Counted from the first letter of the stretch, positions 25,391-34,190 are shown. The stretch: DNA of 64,000 nucleotides from Halarsenatibacter silvermanii (GCF_900103135.1 NZ_FNGO01000006.1:1-64000); one strand, 5' to 3'. Notes: generated by a model not told the origin, from the sequence alone. Made by a program: numbers and translations.

Positions 25391-26215
25391 ATGAAAGATG
25401 GAACTTCCTATCGAGTTTTTTTCAAAGCCAGGCATTTTATAATGATAACTTCTCTGACAGTTTTGTTGCTCTCTGTAAGTCTAATTTTTTCCACTACAGC
25501 ATTGCAGGCTGATGAAGTGGCCGATGAAGAGTTTGTCGGGCTTTCCTTTCAGCAAACCAGTAATAGAGGAAATTCTCGTTTCTATGAAAACGACATTTAT
25601 GGCGGTTTAAAATATTTATATTTCGATAGTGATGTTAATATATTATCTGAAGGGTCAAATAATGACTTTGAATATGAAGACGATCTTTACTATGATTCCA
25701 GCCCGGGATTTTTCGTAGGGGCCAGGAATAGAGTCTCACCGCAGTTGACTTTATCAGCCGAATACAGTCGCTTTACTTTTTCCGACGATGTGGATTTTGA
25801 ACTTGATAATAATGATGATGGTAATAAAGAGATTGATATGACATTCAATACCATAGGAGCTGATGCTGAGATCGACCTGGTAGGTGATGAAGCTACCAGA
25901 TTCAAGTTTTTGGCCGGAGTTTCCTATCACTTCGGTGATCTGGAAGTAGATATTTCTTCTGATGAAGATGATTTAGATGGAGTAGATTCAGAGGTTGACC
26001 TGAACAGTGATTTTGGCTACAATCTTGGTTTTGCTCTTGAGCAGGAATTGAGCGAAAAAATGACTTTTCATAGCAATGTGAGATATCGATTTCTGGACCT
26101 GGATATCGACGAGGTTGAAGAAGAAATAGATGGCGAAGATAGAAGTATGTTTAACGAACATGAATACGATATGGACGCTATCGAATTCAGCGCGGGAATT
26201 TCTTATAAGTTTTAA
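25391..26215 (+). CDS. Outer-membrane beta-barrel-like protein
   Basis: This 274-residue protein has a long signal peptide with a basic start and hydrophobic core (about residues 15-32) ending near ALQA. The mature part alternates aromatic and polar residues in short strands separated by acidic loops. The chain ends in SAGISYKF; a C-terminal Phe after alternating residues is the outer-membrane insertion signature. The layout fits the small OmpA-like or porin-like 8-strand barrels. The start at 25391 has AGGGGG 9 nt upstream; the earlier in-frame ATG has none. It follows the minor pilins and may be a structural surface protein. Function unknown. Confidence 0.7.
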   Translation: MKDGTSYRVFFKARHFIMITSLTVLLLSVSLIFSTTALQADEVADEEFVGLSFQQTSNRGNSRFYENDIYGGLKYLYFDSDVNILSEGSNNDFEYEDDLYYDSSPGFFVGARNRVSPQLTLSAEYSRFTFSDDVDFELDNNDDGNKEIDMTFNTIGADAEIDLVGDEATRFKFLAGVSYHFGDLEVDISSDEDDLDGVDSEVDLNSDFGYNLGFALEQELSEKMTFHSNVRYRFLDLDIDEVEEEIDGEDRSMFNEHEYDMDAIEFSAGISYKF

Positions 26216-26270
26216 CCGGAATAAAATTATATAGGTTCTTTAAATTTTATGGTTCGAGGGGGCTTGTATC

Positions 26271-26777
26271 GTGAAAAAGAGCAGCTTAATCATTTTGTTG
26301 TTAATTACGGCTTTGACTCTGACTTCCTGTTATGAAACGGGAGTAAAGATGGATTTTGATTCAGATGGTGAAATGGATTTAAAAATCAATGTTGAAGGAG
26401 ATGAGGATATAGCAAGCGATGATGTAAATATGGTTTACTGGCAGCTGTTAACTGCTTTTCCAGAAATAGATATTAATTATCACAGCTATAAAGAAGACAG
26501 AGATTTGAAATTTGAAAGATTGAAATCAATCTCACATGAAAAAATAGACCATATTACTTTTGAGAAGAAAAATGGGAGATATGAATTTGAAATGGAACTA
26601 CCACCTATATATTCTGAACTGGATGAATCAGATGATCTGTTTCTAAATGTAATTGTTACTCTGCCGGGAGAAATAGATACGGCTAACACCATTAATGTTG
26701 AGGGGAATCAGTCTGAATGGGATTTAAGAATAAGAGATATTCATCAGAGTATAAAGCTGGAAGCTGTAACGGAATGA
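26271..26777 (+). CDS. Putative lipoprotein, DUF3153/LppM-like
   Basis: This 168-residue protein has a GTG start with GAGGGGGC upstream. A signal peptide ends in the lipobox LTSC at residues 17-20, so Cys20 is the predicted lipidated residue. The next segment, YETGVKMDFDSDGEMDLKINVEG, resembles the start of LppM/DUF3153 domains. No membrane anchor follows at the C-terminus, unlike many LppM proteins. It lies 55 nt after the barrel-like gene, possibly in one transcript. The substrate or partner is unknown. Confidence 0.68.
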   Translation: MKKSSLIILLLITALTLTSCYETGVKMDFDSDGEMDLKINVEGDEDIASDDVNMVYWQLLTAFPEIDINYHSYKEDRDLKFERLKSISHEKIDHITFEKKNGRYEFEMELPPIYSELDESDDLFLNVIVTLPGEIDTANTINVEGNQSEWDLRIRDIHQSIKLEAVTE

Positions 26778-27083
26778 ATTTTGAAAACATGGGTTTTGCT
26801 TTTTTTTTGCTGTTTTCGCTGATTGTTTTTTAAAATCAGCTGTCACCTCTCGAGCAGATAGTAAAAAATTTAGGGAATTTTATATAATCTATATATAATT
26901 GTAAAAGATAGAAAAAGCGGACCATCTTGCGTTCAGCTGTTAAATAGCTTTGACAGAAAAAAATGATAACAAAGACGGAAACTTCTTCAGCGCCGGCAGC
27001 AGGAATAAAGTTAAACATAAAGAAGAAATAATTATGAGCTTTTAAAAATCGCATTTGAAAAATAGAGAGATAGGGAAAAGGAA
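26778..27083 (+). other. Spacer between the lipoprotein and patatin genes
   Basis: This 306-nt stretch has no convincing gene. It contains a weak AAAAC/GTTTT hairpin followed by a T run (26785-26810), a GCTGATT/AATCAGC hairpin (26818-26840), two TATAAT boxes (26883 and 26894) without good -35 boxes, and copy 2 of the 27-bp repeat. A short frame at 26963-27031 has no ribosome-binding site. Confidence 0.5.
26978..27004 (+). repeat. 27-bp interspersed repeat, copy 2
   Basis: This is identical over 27 bp to 25174-25200. Weaker similarity extends about 12 nt upstream (AAAG, ACG), while the downstream flank differs. It lies about 80 nt before the patatin gene. Confidence 0.7.
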
Positions 27084-28352
27084 GTGATCGATTTGCTGGG
27101 GCTTGCTTTAGAAGGAGGAGGAGCCAAGGGTTCTTATCATATCGGGGTTTATCAGGCTCTGCAGGAGCAGGGATTCGAATTCGATGGCGTGGTCGGCACC
27201 TCGATCGGGGCTTTAAATGGCGCCATGATAGCCCAGGACGATTTTGATCGGGCTTTAAATCTCTGGGATGAACTGGATCCCGGTGAGCTTCTCAACATCG
27301 AGGGAGAAAAGCTGGAGGAGATCTACGGGATGGAATTTGACCGCGATAACGTCGCCTATCTGCTGGGCAGAATGAAGGAGATCATTAAAAACCGCGGCCT
27401 GGAAACCGAACCTATCAAAGATCTCATCGAGAAGAATATCGAGGAGGATAAGCTCAGGAGCAGAGATATCGATTTTGGACTTATCACCATCTCCCTGAGC
27501 GATATGGAGCCCAGAGAGCTGTTTTTGGAGAATATTCCCGAAGGCAAGCTGGCGGAGTACCTGCTGGCCAGTTCCTATCTGCCGGCCTTCCGCCTGGAAA
27601 AACTGGGAGAGGAATATTTTCTGGACGGTGGCTTTTACGATAATCTGCCGATCAATATGCTGATCGAGCGGGGATATGATAAAATCATCGCCGTCAGGAC
27701 CTTAAGCCGGGGCAGAATCAGACCGGTCAAAGCTGAAGGGGTGGAGATCACCTATATAGAGCCGGATGAAGATCTCGGCCGGGTGTTAGAATTCACTCCC
27801 GAGCGCATATCATACAACAAAAAACTCGGATATTTCGATGCTCTGAGAGAATTTAATGATCTCGAGGGAAGGAAATATTATCTGGAGGCGGAAAGTAATA
27901 ATGCGGGCGAAGAATTAACAGATGACTCGTTTTTGGAGCTTTTTATGAAGATTCCCGAAGAGGATGTGAGAGAAGCCGCCGAATTTGCCGGGTGTGAGGA
28001 AAAGCACTGGCGGCGCACGCTATTTGAGGAGTTGATTCCGCTTTTGACCGACGAGCTCGAGATAGAAGAAAAGGCCGATTATCGCAGGATAGCGATTCTC
28101 TCCCTGGAGGAGCTGGCCCGGGAGCTGAAGATCGAGAGATTTGAAGTTTACAGCATTTTTGAGTTCTGGGAGTTGATCGCGGAAAATTATGAGCCAGGAC
28201 TGGCCGGAAGCCGCAGGAAACTTCCGGAGATCATCCGCAAAAGCGATTTTTTGGCATCGCGGCTGAGAAAAAATCCCGGTCTGAAGCTCACCGCTATTCT
28301 CTTTGCCAGCCTGCTGAAAAGAGAGAACTTTTCTCCTGCTGGGAAGCAATGA
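27084..28352 (+). CDS. Patatin-like phospholipase
   Basis: This 422-residue serine lipid acyl hydrolase has the patatin catalytic dyad. The oxyanion loop is EGGGAKG (residues 10-16), the nucleophile elbow is GTSIG with Ser40, and the Asp motif is DGG with Asp181. About 150 further residues after the patatin domain are helical and of unknown role. GTG at 27084 has AAAGG and AGGGA sites nearby; TTG at 27093 would give a start (MLGLALEGGGAKG) closer to the family norm, so the exact start is uncertain. No signal peptide is visible, so it acts in the cytoplasm or is exported by another route. It probably hydrolyses phospholipids. Confidence 0.88.
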   Translation: MIDLLGLALEGGGAKGSYHIGVYQALQEQGFEFDGVVGTSIGALNGAMIAQDDFDRALNLWDELDPGELLNIEGEKLEEIYGMEFDRDNVAYLLGRMKEIIKNRGLETEPIKDLIEKNIEEDKLRSRDIDFGLITISLSDMEPRELFLENIPEGKLAEYLLASSYLPAFRLEKLGEEYFLDGGFYDNLPINMLIERGYDKIIAVRTLSRGRIRPVKAEGVEITYIEPDEDLGRVLEFTPERISYNKKLGYFDALREFNDLEGRKYYLEAESNNAGEELTDDSFLELFMKIPEEDVREAAEFAGCEEKHWRRTLFEELIPLLTDELEIEEKADYRRIAILSLEELARELKIERFEVYSIFEFWELIAENYEPGLAGSRRKLPEIIRKSDFLASRLRKNPGLKLTAILFASLLKRENFSPAGKQ

Positions 28353-28398
28353 GAATGGATAAAATGATAGTTAATTTACATTCAGGCGGCCTGATCTG

Positions 28399-28407
28399 TG
28401 ATATTAT
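28399..28407 (+). promoter_or_regulatory. Possible extended -10 promoter for the nrd operon
   Basis: TGATATTAT fits TGnTATTAT; the nearest -35-like TTTACA (28375-28380) is too far (21 nt). It lies about 145 nt upstream of nrdD. No NrdR box was recognised in the leader. Confidence 0.35.
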
Positions 28408-28553
28408 AAATTGGGCTTCTGTTCATAGGTAAATCTGAGTCAAGCAAGTTCCACCATTGCAAAAGTTATCCCTGATTCGGCGATTTTTCTATGAGCTAAA
28501 GTCATCCTGATGTCAGCTTTTGATATTATTTTTTATTTAGAGGAGGTCAGTTA

Positions 28554-30626
28554 ATGACACTCGAGTACATTCGCAAGCGAGATGGAACCGAAGTGCCTTT
28601 CGATGCCAGCAAGATCAAGGCTGCCGTCAACGCAGCCAGCGAGGCCGTGAACGGAGATGAAGACATAGGCGAGGAGATCACCAGAGAGGTGGTTTCCTAT
28701 CTGAAGATTTTTTATGAGGACAGCAACAGCATGCCTGACGTGGAGAAAATTCAGGACCTGGTCGAGAAAGTTCTGATCGAGAAGGGCTATTCTGAAGTGG
28801 CCAAGGCCTATATTCTTTACAGAGAACAGCAAAAAAAGCTCAGAGATACCCAGCAGCTTTTTGATGATGCCATAGAATCGATGAACAATTATCTCGATAA
28901 AGAGGACTGGAAGGTCAATGAGAACAGCAATATGGGTTATTCGCTGCAGGGGCTTAACAATTTTATCTCCTCGGAGATCACAGCCCAGTACTGGCTCAAG
29001 GAGATTTACAGCGAGGGGGTAAGAAAACATCACGCCTCCGGCGATTTTCACATTCACGATCTGGGCAATTTGAGCGTTTACTGCTGCGGCTGGGACCTGC
29101 AGGATCTGCTGCTGACCGGCTTTAGAGGGGTCGAGAGCAAAATTGAAAGCGCCCCACCCAAACACTTCAAGGTGGCTTTAGGTCAGGTCATAAACTTCTT
29201 TTATACACTGCAGGGTGAAGCCGCCGGAGCGCAGGCCTTTTCCAATTTCGATACCTATTTAGCTCCCTTCATTTATTATGATGATTTAAGCTACGAAGAG
29301 GTAAAACAGGCCATGCAGGAGTTTCTCTATAACATAAATGTACCGACCAGGGTGGGATTTCAAACGCCCTTCACCAACGTGACGATGGATCTCAAAGTGC
29401 CCGAATTTCTGGCCGACGAGCCGGTCATAATCGGTGGCGAGCCCCAGGATAAAACTTACGGAGAATTCCAGGAAGAGATGGATATGTTCAACCGGGCCTT
29501 CGCCGAGCTGATGCTCGCCGGCGATGCCAAAGGCCGCATGTTCTCCTTTCCCATCCCCACCTATAATATCACCGAGGATTTTGAATGGGATAATCCCGTG
29601 CTCGATCCGATCTGGGAGATGACCGCAAAATACGGCATCCCTTATTTCTCCAACTTCGTGAGTTCTGATATGGATCCCGAGGATGCCCGCTCGATGTGCT
29701 GCCGGCTTAGGCTCGACAATCGCGAGCTGCGCAAGCGCGGCGGCGGTCTTTTCGGTGCCAATCCCATGACCGGATCGATCGGAGTGGTAACGCTTAACAT
29801 GCCCAGGATAGGATATCTGGCCGGCGATGAAGATGATTATCGCAGCAGGGTTTTAGATCTTATGGATAAAGCTCAAAAGAGCCTGGAGACCAAACGCCGG
29901 GTGCTGGAAAATCTGGCCGAGAACGGTCTTTATCCCTATTCGAAATTTTATCTGCGCAGCGTCAAAAAGCGTTACGATCAGTACTGGAAAAATCACTTCA
30001 ACACCATCGGCATAAACGGCATGAACGAGTCGCTGAAAAACTTTATGGGAGCCAGCATAGCTGATAAAGAGGGCAGAGAGTTTGCCCTGGATATCATGAA
30101 GATGATGAAAGAAAGGCTGGCCGATTACCAGGAGGAGACCGGCAATCTTTATAATTTAGAGGCCACTCCCGCTGAGGGTACCGCCTACCGTCTGGCCCGG
30201 CTGGATAGAGAACAGTTCGGCGATGAAATTATCTGCGCCAACCAGGAGAGGGTCTTAAAAGAGGATGCCGATCCTTATTACACCAATTCGACCCATCTGC
30301 CCGTCGATGAAACCAAAGATATATTCTCCGCCCTGGAAAAGCAGGATCAGCTGCAGTCGGTATACACCGGCGGCACCGTATTTCACGGCTTTTTGGGCGA
30401 GAAGATGCCTGATATTGAGGCGACCAAGAAGCTCGTGCGCAGGATAGCACATAATTTCGAGCTGCCCTATTACACTATCACTCCCACCTTCAGCATCTGC
30501 CCGGTTCACGGTTATATCTCAGGGGAACATCAATATTGTCCTATTTGTGCCCGCGAGAAAGCAGAAGAAGCTGATGCTGAAGATGCCGAAGAGGCTGAAA
30601 AGGAAAAAGAAAAGATCAGCAGCTGA
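28554..30626 (+). CDS. nrdD: Class III ribonucleotide reductase NrdD, large part lacking the glycyl-radical domain
   Basis: This protein reduces ribonucleoside triphosphates under anaerobic conditions. The 690 residues include an N-terminal ATP-cone (about 1-95) and the NrdD barrel with the active-site region SMCCRLRLDNREL and GGGLFGANPMTGSIGVVTLNMPR. The C-terminus has the zinc-site start FSICPVHGYISGEH and CPIC. In ordinary NrdD the CPxC is followed within about 10 residues by EVYSRVVGY, containing the essential glycyl radical. Here the chain continues as a charged KAEEADAEDAEEAEKEKEK tail and stops. The missing block is encoded separately at 31473, after nrdG. ATG has AGAGGAGG upstream. 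Confidence 0.93.
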   Translation: MTLEYIRKRDGTEVPFDASKIKAAVNAASEAVNGDEDIGEEITREVVSYLKIFYEDSNSMPDVEKIQDLVEKVLIEKGYSEVAKAYILYREQQKKLRDTQQLFDDAIESMNNYLDKEDWKVNENSNMGYSLQGLNNFISSEITAQYWLKEIYSEGVRKHHASGDFHIHDLGNLSVYCCGWDLQDLLLTGFRGVESKIESAPPKHFKVALGQVINFFYTLQGEAAGAQAFSNFDTYLAPFIYYDDLSYEEVKQAMQEFLYNINVPTRVGFQTPFTNVTMDLKVPEFLADEPVIIGGEPQDKTYGEFQEEMDMFNRAFAELMLAGDAKGRMFSFPIPTYNITEDFEWDNPVLDPIWEMTAKYGIPYFSNFVSSDMDPEDARSMCCRLRLDNRELRKRGGGLFGANPMTGSIGVVTLNMPRIGYLAGDEDDYRSRVLDLMDKAQKSLETKRRVLENLAENGLYPYSKFYLRSVKKRYDQYWKNHFNTIGINGMNESLKNFMGASIADKEGREFALDIMKMMKERLADYQEETGNLYNLEATPAEGTAYRLARLDREQFGDEIICANQERVLKEDADPYYTNSTHLPVDETKDIFSALEKQDQLQSVYTGGTVFHGFLGEKMPDIEATKKLVRRIAHNFELPYYTITPTFSICPVHGYISGEHQYCPICAREKAEEADAEDAEEAEKEKEKISS

Positions 30627-30674
30627 TCGATCAGCTCCGTCAGCCGATACAGTTTTTGCTGAGATATTCGGCTG
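30621..30674 (+). other. Palindrome and hairpin between nrdD and nrdG
   Basis: AGCTGATCGATCAGCT (30621-30636) is a perfect palindrome over the nrdD stop codon. CAGCCGA (30641-30647) pairs with TCGGCTG (30668-30674). There is no T run, so processing or translational control is more likely than termination. Confidence 0.4.
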
Positions 30675-30699
30675 CCGATCGTGAAAGGATGTGATAGTC

Positions 30700-31425
30700 A
30701 TGAAGATAGCCGGACTTTTGCCGACCAGTCTGCAGGATTATCCGGGCCAGATAGCCGCCGTCGTCTTCACCAGCGGCTGCAATTTCAGCTGTCCTTACTG
30801 TCATAATCCTGAGCTGGTCTCCGGCGGAGACGGCAATTTTTATGATGAGGAATATGTAATATCTATGCTGGCGGATAGAAAAAATTATCTGGATGGGGTC
30901 GTTATCACCGGAGGCGAGCCGACGCTGCAGGATGAACTGGTCGAATTTTTAAGCAGGCTCAAGGAGGAAAATCATCTGATCAAGCTCGATACCAACGGTT
31001 CCCGGCCGCAGGTGCTGGCAAAACTTCTCCAGGAGGAACTCATCGATTATGTGGCCTGGGATTATAAACTGCCGGCCGGACGCTACGATGAACTGACAGA
31101 AGTCGAGAATATAAAAAGTCGGCTGGAAAAAACCGCGGGGCTGCTGGCCGAAAGCAGCATAGAAGTCGAGATAAGAACGACGGTCGTGCCCGAGCTTATG
31201 TCCGGCGAAGATATCGCAAAGATCACCCGGGAGCTGGCCCGGTTTAACAACCGGGAAGAGGAGTTCCCTGACAGCTATTTTCTGCAGGAATTTCGCGGCA
31301 AAAAGGTGCTAAATCCTCAATACAGCGAATATACGCCCTTTACCAGAGAAAAAATGCAGGAATTTCTGGAGAAAGCAAGAATAAATCTTAATAGAGAAGC
31401 AGTTGAGCTCAGGGAAAATTATTGA
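30700..31425 (+). CDS. nrdG: Radical SAM NrdD activase NrdG
   Basis: This 241-residue radical SAM enzyme generates the glycyl radical on NrdD. The cluster motif CNFSCPYC (CxxxCxxC) lies near residues 27-34, and the SAM-binding GGEP motif occurs in VVITGGEPTLQ. The length and sequence fit the NrdG2 subgroup. ATG at 30700 is preferred over GTG 30691 because AAAGGA ends 10 nt upstream. The gene lies between the two pieces of NrdD, so its substrate is presumably the separate glycyl-radical peptide docked on the large chain. Confidence 0.92.
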   Translation: MKIAGLLPTSLQDYPGQIAAVVFTSGCNFSCPYCHNPELVSGGDGNFYDEEYVISMLADRKNYLDGVVITGGEPTLQDELVEFLSRLKEENHLIKLDTNGSRPQVLAKLLQEELIDYVAWDYKLPAGRYDELTEVENIKSRLEKTAGLLAESSIEVEIRTTVVPELMSGEDIAKITRELARFNNREEEFPDSYFLQEFRGKKVLNPQYSEYTPFTREKMQEFLEKARINLNREAVELRENY

Positions 31426-31472
31426 GCTCAAAAAGTTTTATAATGAGTACTGTCCGGAAAGGAGGTTTTTGC

Positions 31473-31613
31473 ATGGCGCAAAAGAAACAGGAGTGCGAGG
31501 TTTATTCCCGCGTTGTCGGTTATCTTAGCCCTGTCAGTCAGTGGAATCGGGGCAAAAAAGAGGAATTCTCCGACCGGGAAACTTATCAGACCCCGGAGAG
31601 CGAATCCGCTTAA
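31473..31613 (+). CDS. Stand-alone glycyl-radical domain of NrdD (46 residues)
   Basis: This small protein is well supported by AAAGGAGG at 31457-31464 and ATG at 31473. Its core CEVYSRVVGYLSPVSQWNRG, followed by GKKEEF, matches the C-terminal end of class III NrdD. Gly16 in RVVGY is the predicted radical site. The large NrdD at 28554 stops just before this block, so the two chains together would make one complete enzyme. The arrangement recalls autonomous glycyl-radical peptides such as GrcA/YfiD, which rescue damaged pyruvate formate-lyase, but here the main chain lacks the domain altogether. A strong terminator follows at 31673. Function in trans is inferred. Confidence 0.85.
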   Translation: MAQKKQECEVYSRVVGYLSPVSQWNRGKKEEFSDRETYQTPESESA

Positions 31614-31672
31614 AAACCGGCTGAAACAATTCAATCATTTTTCCCTTCTGGGCTGGAATCGCATTTATTCAG

Positions 31673-31739
31673 GGATGAGAGAAGCTGCCTGCTAAATAAA
31701 AAGCAGGTTTCCGCACTCTCATCCTTTTATTATTTTTTG
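31673..31739 (+). terminator. Terminator of the nrdD-nrdG-glycyl-radical operon
   Basis: GGATGAGAG (31673-31681) pairs with CTCTCATCC (31716-31724), enclosing a smaller CCTGCT/AGCAGG hairpin, and is followed by TTTTATTATTTTTTG. Confidence 0.8.
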
Positions 31740-31889
31740 TTTTCAGCAGAAAAAAATCGATCAGGCAGGATTTTCAAATTGAGTAAAGAATAATTATTAC
31801 AAGCATACTAAAGATTATGCACACTAAATATTACCCGATTATAATTCGATAAGAAATATGAGATTGACTGCGAATGGAGGTATAATTTT

Positions 31890-32429
31890 ATGAGCGAACA
31901 GAATATAGATGATGACAAAAAGAGAATTGCGGTGCTGGCCGGTGAAAAATATCAGACTCTGGAAGCCTGGTATCCCATCCTGAGATTGAGAGAGGCCGGT
32001 CATCTGGTCGATGTGATCGGCAGAGATGAAGGCTGCAGCGTCTGTCCCAGCAAGTGCGGCTATGAGCTTGAGGTCGATTATGCTGCCAGCTCTATCGATC
32101 CCGATAATTATGACGGAGTCGTTGTGCCCGGAGGATACGCTCCTGACAAGCTGCGCCGCGATGAAGCAGTTCTCGAACTGGTGAGTTACCTGGACGAAAA
32201 CGACAGGCTGGTGGCGGCTATCTGTCATGCCGGCTGGGTATTGATATCGGCCGATGTTCTTTCTGAGACCACTGTGACTTCTGTCAGTGCCATCAGAGAC
32301 GACATCGAAAATGCTGGTGCTGACTGGGTCGATGAAGAGGTCGTGGTCGATGAAAACCTGATCACCTCCCGTCAGCCTGATGATCTGCCGGCCTTTATGC
32401 AGGAAATACTCGACTTTCTGGAAGACTGA
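31890..32429 (+). CDS. DJ-1/PfpI family protein
   Basis: This is a 179-residue flavodoxin-like fold protein. The nucleophile elbow AAICHAGW places the reactive Cys at residue 112 followed by His113. The N-terminal glutamate that activates it is in TLEAWYP. The family includes YhbO/YajL-type stress proteins, and deglycase or protease activities have been debated. An extra acidic N-terminal segment of about 10 residues is present. GGAGG precedes the ATG. A TATAAT at 31840-31845 upstream is possible but lacks a good -35. A role in stress protection or carbonyl damage control is inferred. Confidence 0.85.
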   Translation: MSEQNIDDDKKRIAVLAGEKYQTLEAWYPILRLREAGHLVDVIGRDEGCSVCPSKCGYELEVDYAASSIDPDNYDGVVVPGGYAPDKLRRDEAVLELVSYLDENDRLVAAICHAGWVLISADVLSETTVTSVSAIRDDIENAGADWVDEEVVVDENLITSRQPDDLPAFMQEILDFLED

Positions 32430-32489
32430 AAAAAAAGATTCTTATCTTATCAGTTGAAAGCAGCAGAAATTAATGGGAGGAGGATTTTT

Positions 32490-34190
32490 TTGGACTTAAA
32501 CGTGGTAGCAGCAGGAGAGGCAGGTCAGGGTCTTCAGACTGTCAATCAGATCATAAGCAAGGCTTTGTTCAGGATGGGTTTTAGCGTATTCAGCAGCAAG
32601 GATTATATGTCCCGGATCAGAGGCGGACACAATTTTATGAGGATCAGGATGGCTGATGAGGAGATCAGCTCCCCCAGAGAGGATATAGATGTTCTGATAG
32701 CTCTCAACGAGGAGAGTCTGGATATTCACAGCGGCGATGTGAATGAAGGGGGCGTGATTCTCTATGATGGAGAGGCAGATAAAGTCGATCGCTCCGATTT
32801 TGAGATTAAAAATATTCCGGCCGGGGAAATCGCCAGCGAGGTAAACCCCCGGGCGGCCAACACGGTTTTTCTGGGTGCGCTCTGGCGGCTTCTGGACCTT
32901 GATACCGATTGTTTGCAGGAGGTAATCAAAGAGCGCTTTTCCGACACCGGTGTACAGGAGGATAATCTCAACCTGCTCGAGCGGGGCGGTCAGGAGATAA
33001 AACCCGAATTTCAGATCGAGAAACCGCCGGCTGACAGCTCTGATAAGATGATGATCAACGGCAATCAGAGCATCGGGCTGGGAGCGGCCATGGCCGGAGT
33101 TCAGTTTTATTCGGCCTACCCGATGACCCCTTCGACGGGTATTTTAAACTATCTGGCCTACCGCCAGCAGGAGCTGGGAATTGCGGTTGAACAGGCTGAG
33201 GACGAAATTGCTGCCATAAATATGGCTCTGGGCGCTTCCTATGCCGGGGTGAGAGCGATGACCGGCACCTCAGGCGGCGGGTTTTCACTTATGGCCGAGG
33301 GCTACGGTCTGGCCGGCATAATGGAGACGCCGATAGTTATCGCCGAAGTGCAGAGACCGGGTCCTGCCACCGGCCTGCCCACCCGCACCGAACAGGCGGA
33401 TTTGAGTTTTATAATCAACGCCCATCAGGGCGAATTCCCCCTTATGGTCATAGCCCCCAGGGATCCGGAGGAAGCTTTTTACGAGACGGTCAGAGCCTTC
33501 AATCTGGCCGAAAAATATCAGATTCCGGTGGTGCTGCTTTCCGATCAATTTTTGGCCGATTCTCAGCGGGACGTCGAAGAATTCGATCCCGAAAAGGTGG
33601 AGATAGAGCGGCATCTGGTCTCCGGATCAAAATGGCCGGAAGACAGGGAATACAAAAGATACGAGATCACCGAAAATGGCATCTCTCCCCGGGCTTATCC
33701 CGGTCAGCTTCCCGGCGAGGTGGTGCTGCAGGACAGCGATGAGCACGATGAAAGAGGTTTTATAGTCGAGTCGGCCGAAAAGCGCAAAGAGATGGTCGAT
33801 AAAAGGATGGAAAAACTCACTCAGCTGAAGCGCAGCGATGTAAAAGAGCCCGATTACTATGGACCGGAACGGCCTGAATATCTGCTCATGGGCTGGGGTT
33901 CGACTCACGGTCCGCTCAAAGAAGCACAAAAACGGCTGCTAGCTGAAGATGTAAGCATCGGTCTGCTCTCCTTCAGCGATGTCTGGCCCCTGCCTCAGGC
34001 TGAGCTGGAGAAGAATAGATGTTATAACACTGTACTGGTCTCGATTGAAAACAATGCCACCGGGCAGTTTGCCGATCTGGTCAACTCCGAGACAGGACTT
34101 ACGGTCGACAATCGAGTTTTAAAATATGATGGCAGGCCCTTTACAGGCCAGGAGATTTACCGCCGCTTAAAGAAAGAGGTGATCGTCTGA
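32490..34190 (+). CDS. korA: 2-oxoacid:acceptor oxidoreductase, fused gamma-alpha subunit
   Basis: This 566-residue protein has an N-terminal gamma domain (about 1-180, opening MDLNVVAAGEAGQGLQT) fused to the alpha domain, which binds the pyrimidine side of thiamine diphosphate and contains SAYPMTPSTGILNYLA and TGTSGGGFSLM. The pair with the next gene forms a KorAB-type enzyme that oxidatively decarboxylates a 2-oxoacid, reducing ferredoxin. TTG at 32490 is chosen because GGAGGAGG lies 6 nt upstream; the in-frame ATG at 32454 has none. No delta (ferredoxin) subunit is present. 2-oxoglutarate is likely, but pyruvate or branched-chain oxoacids are possible. Confidence 0.88.
   Translation: MDLNVVAAGEAGQGLQTVNQIISKALFRMGFSVFSSKDYMSRIRGGHNFMRIRMADEEISSPREDIDVLIALNEESLDIHSGDVNEGGVILYDGEADKVDRSDFEIKNIPAGEIASEVNPRAANTVFLGALWRLLDLDTDCLQEVIKERFSDTGVQEDNLNLLERGGQEIKPEFQIEKPPADSSDKMMINGNQSIGLGAAMAGVQFYSAYPMTPSTGILNYLAYRQQELGIAVEQAEDEIAAINMALGASYAGVRAMTGTSGGGFSLMAEGYGLAGIMETPIVIAEVQRPGPATGLPTRTEQADLSFIINAHQGEFPLMVIAPRDPEEAFYETVRAFNLAEKYQIPVVLLSDQFLADSQRDVEEFDPEKVEIERHLVSGSKWPEDREYKRYEITENGISPRAYPGQLPGEVVLQDSDEHDERGFIVESAEKRKEMVDKRMEKLTQLKRSDVKEPDYYGPERPEYLLMGWGSTHGPLKEAQKRLLAEDVSIGLLSFSDVWPLPQAELEKNRCYNTVLVSIENNATGQFADLVNSETGLTVDNRVLKYDGRPFTGQEIYRRLKKEVIV

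Noticed and set aside
26963-27031. Short frame containing the 27-bp repeat
   Set aside because: No ribosome-binding site, and the other copy lacks an ATG, so coding is unlikely.
32436-32456. Possible third copy of the MITE-like end (TTATCAGTTG shared)
   Set aside because: Only 15 of 21 positions match, no inverted partner end and no flanking repeat.
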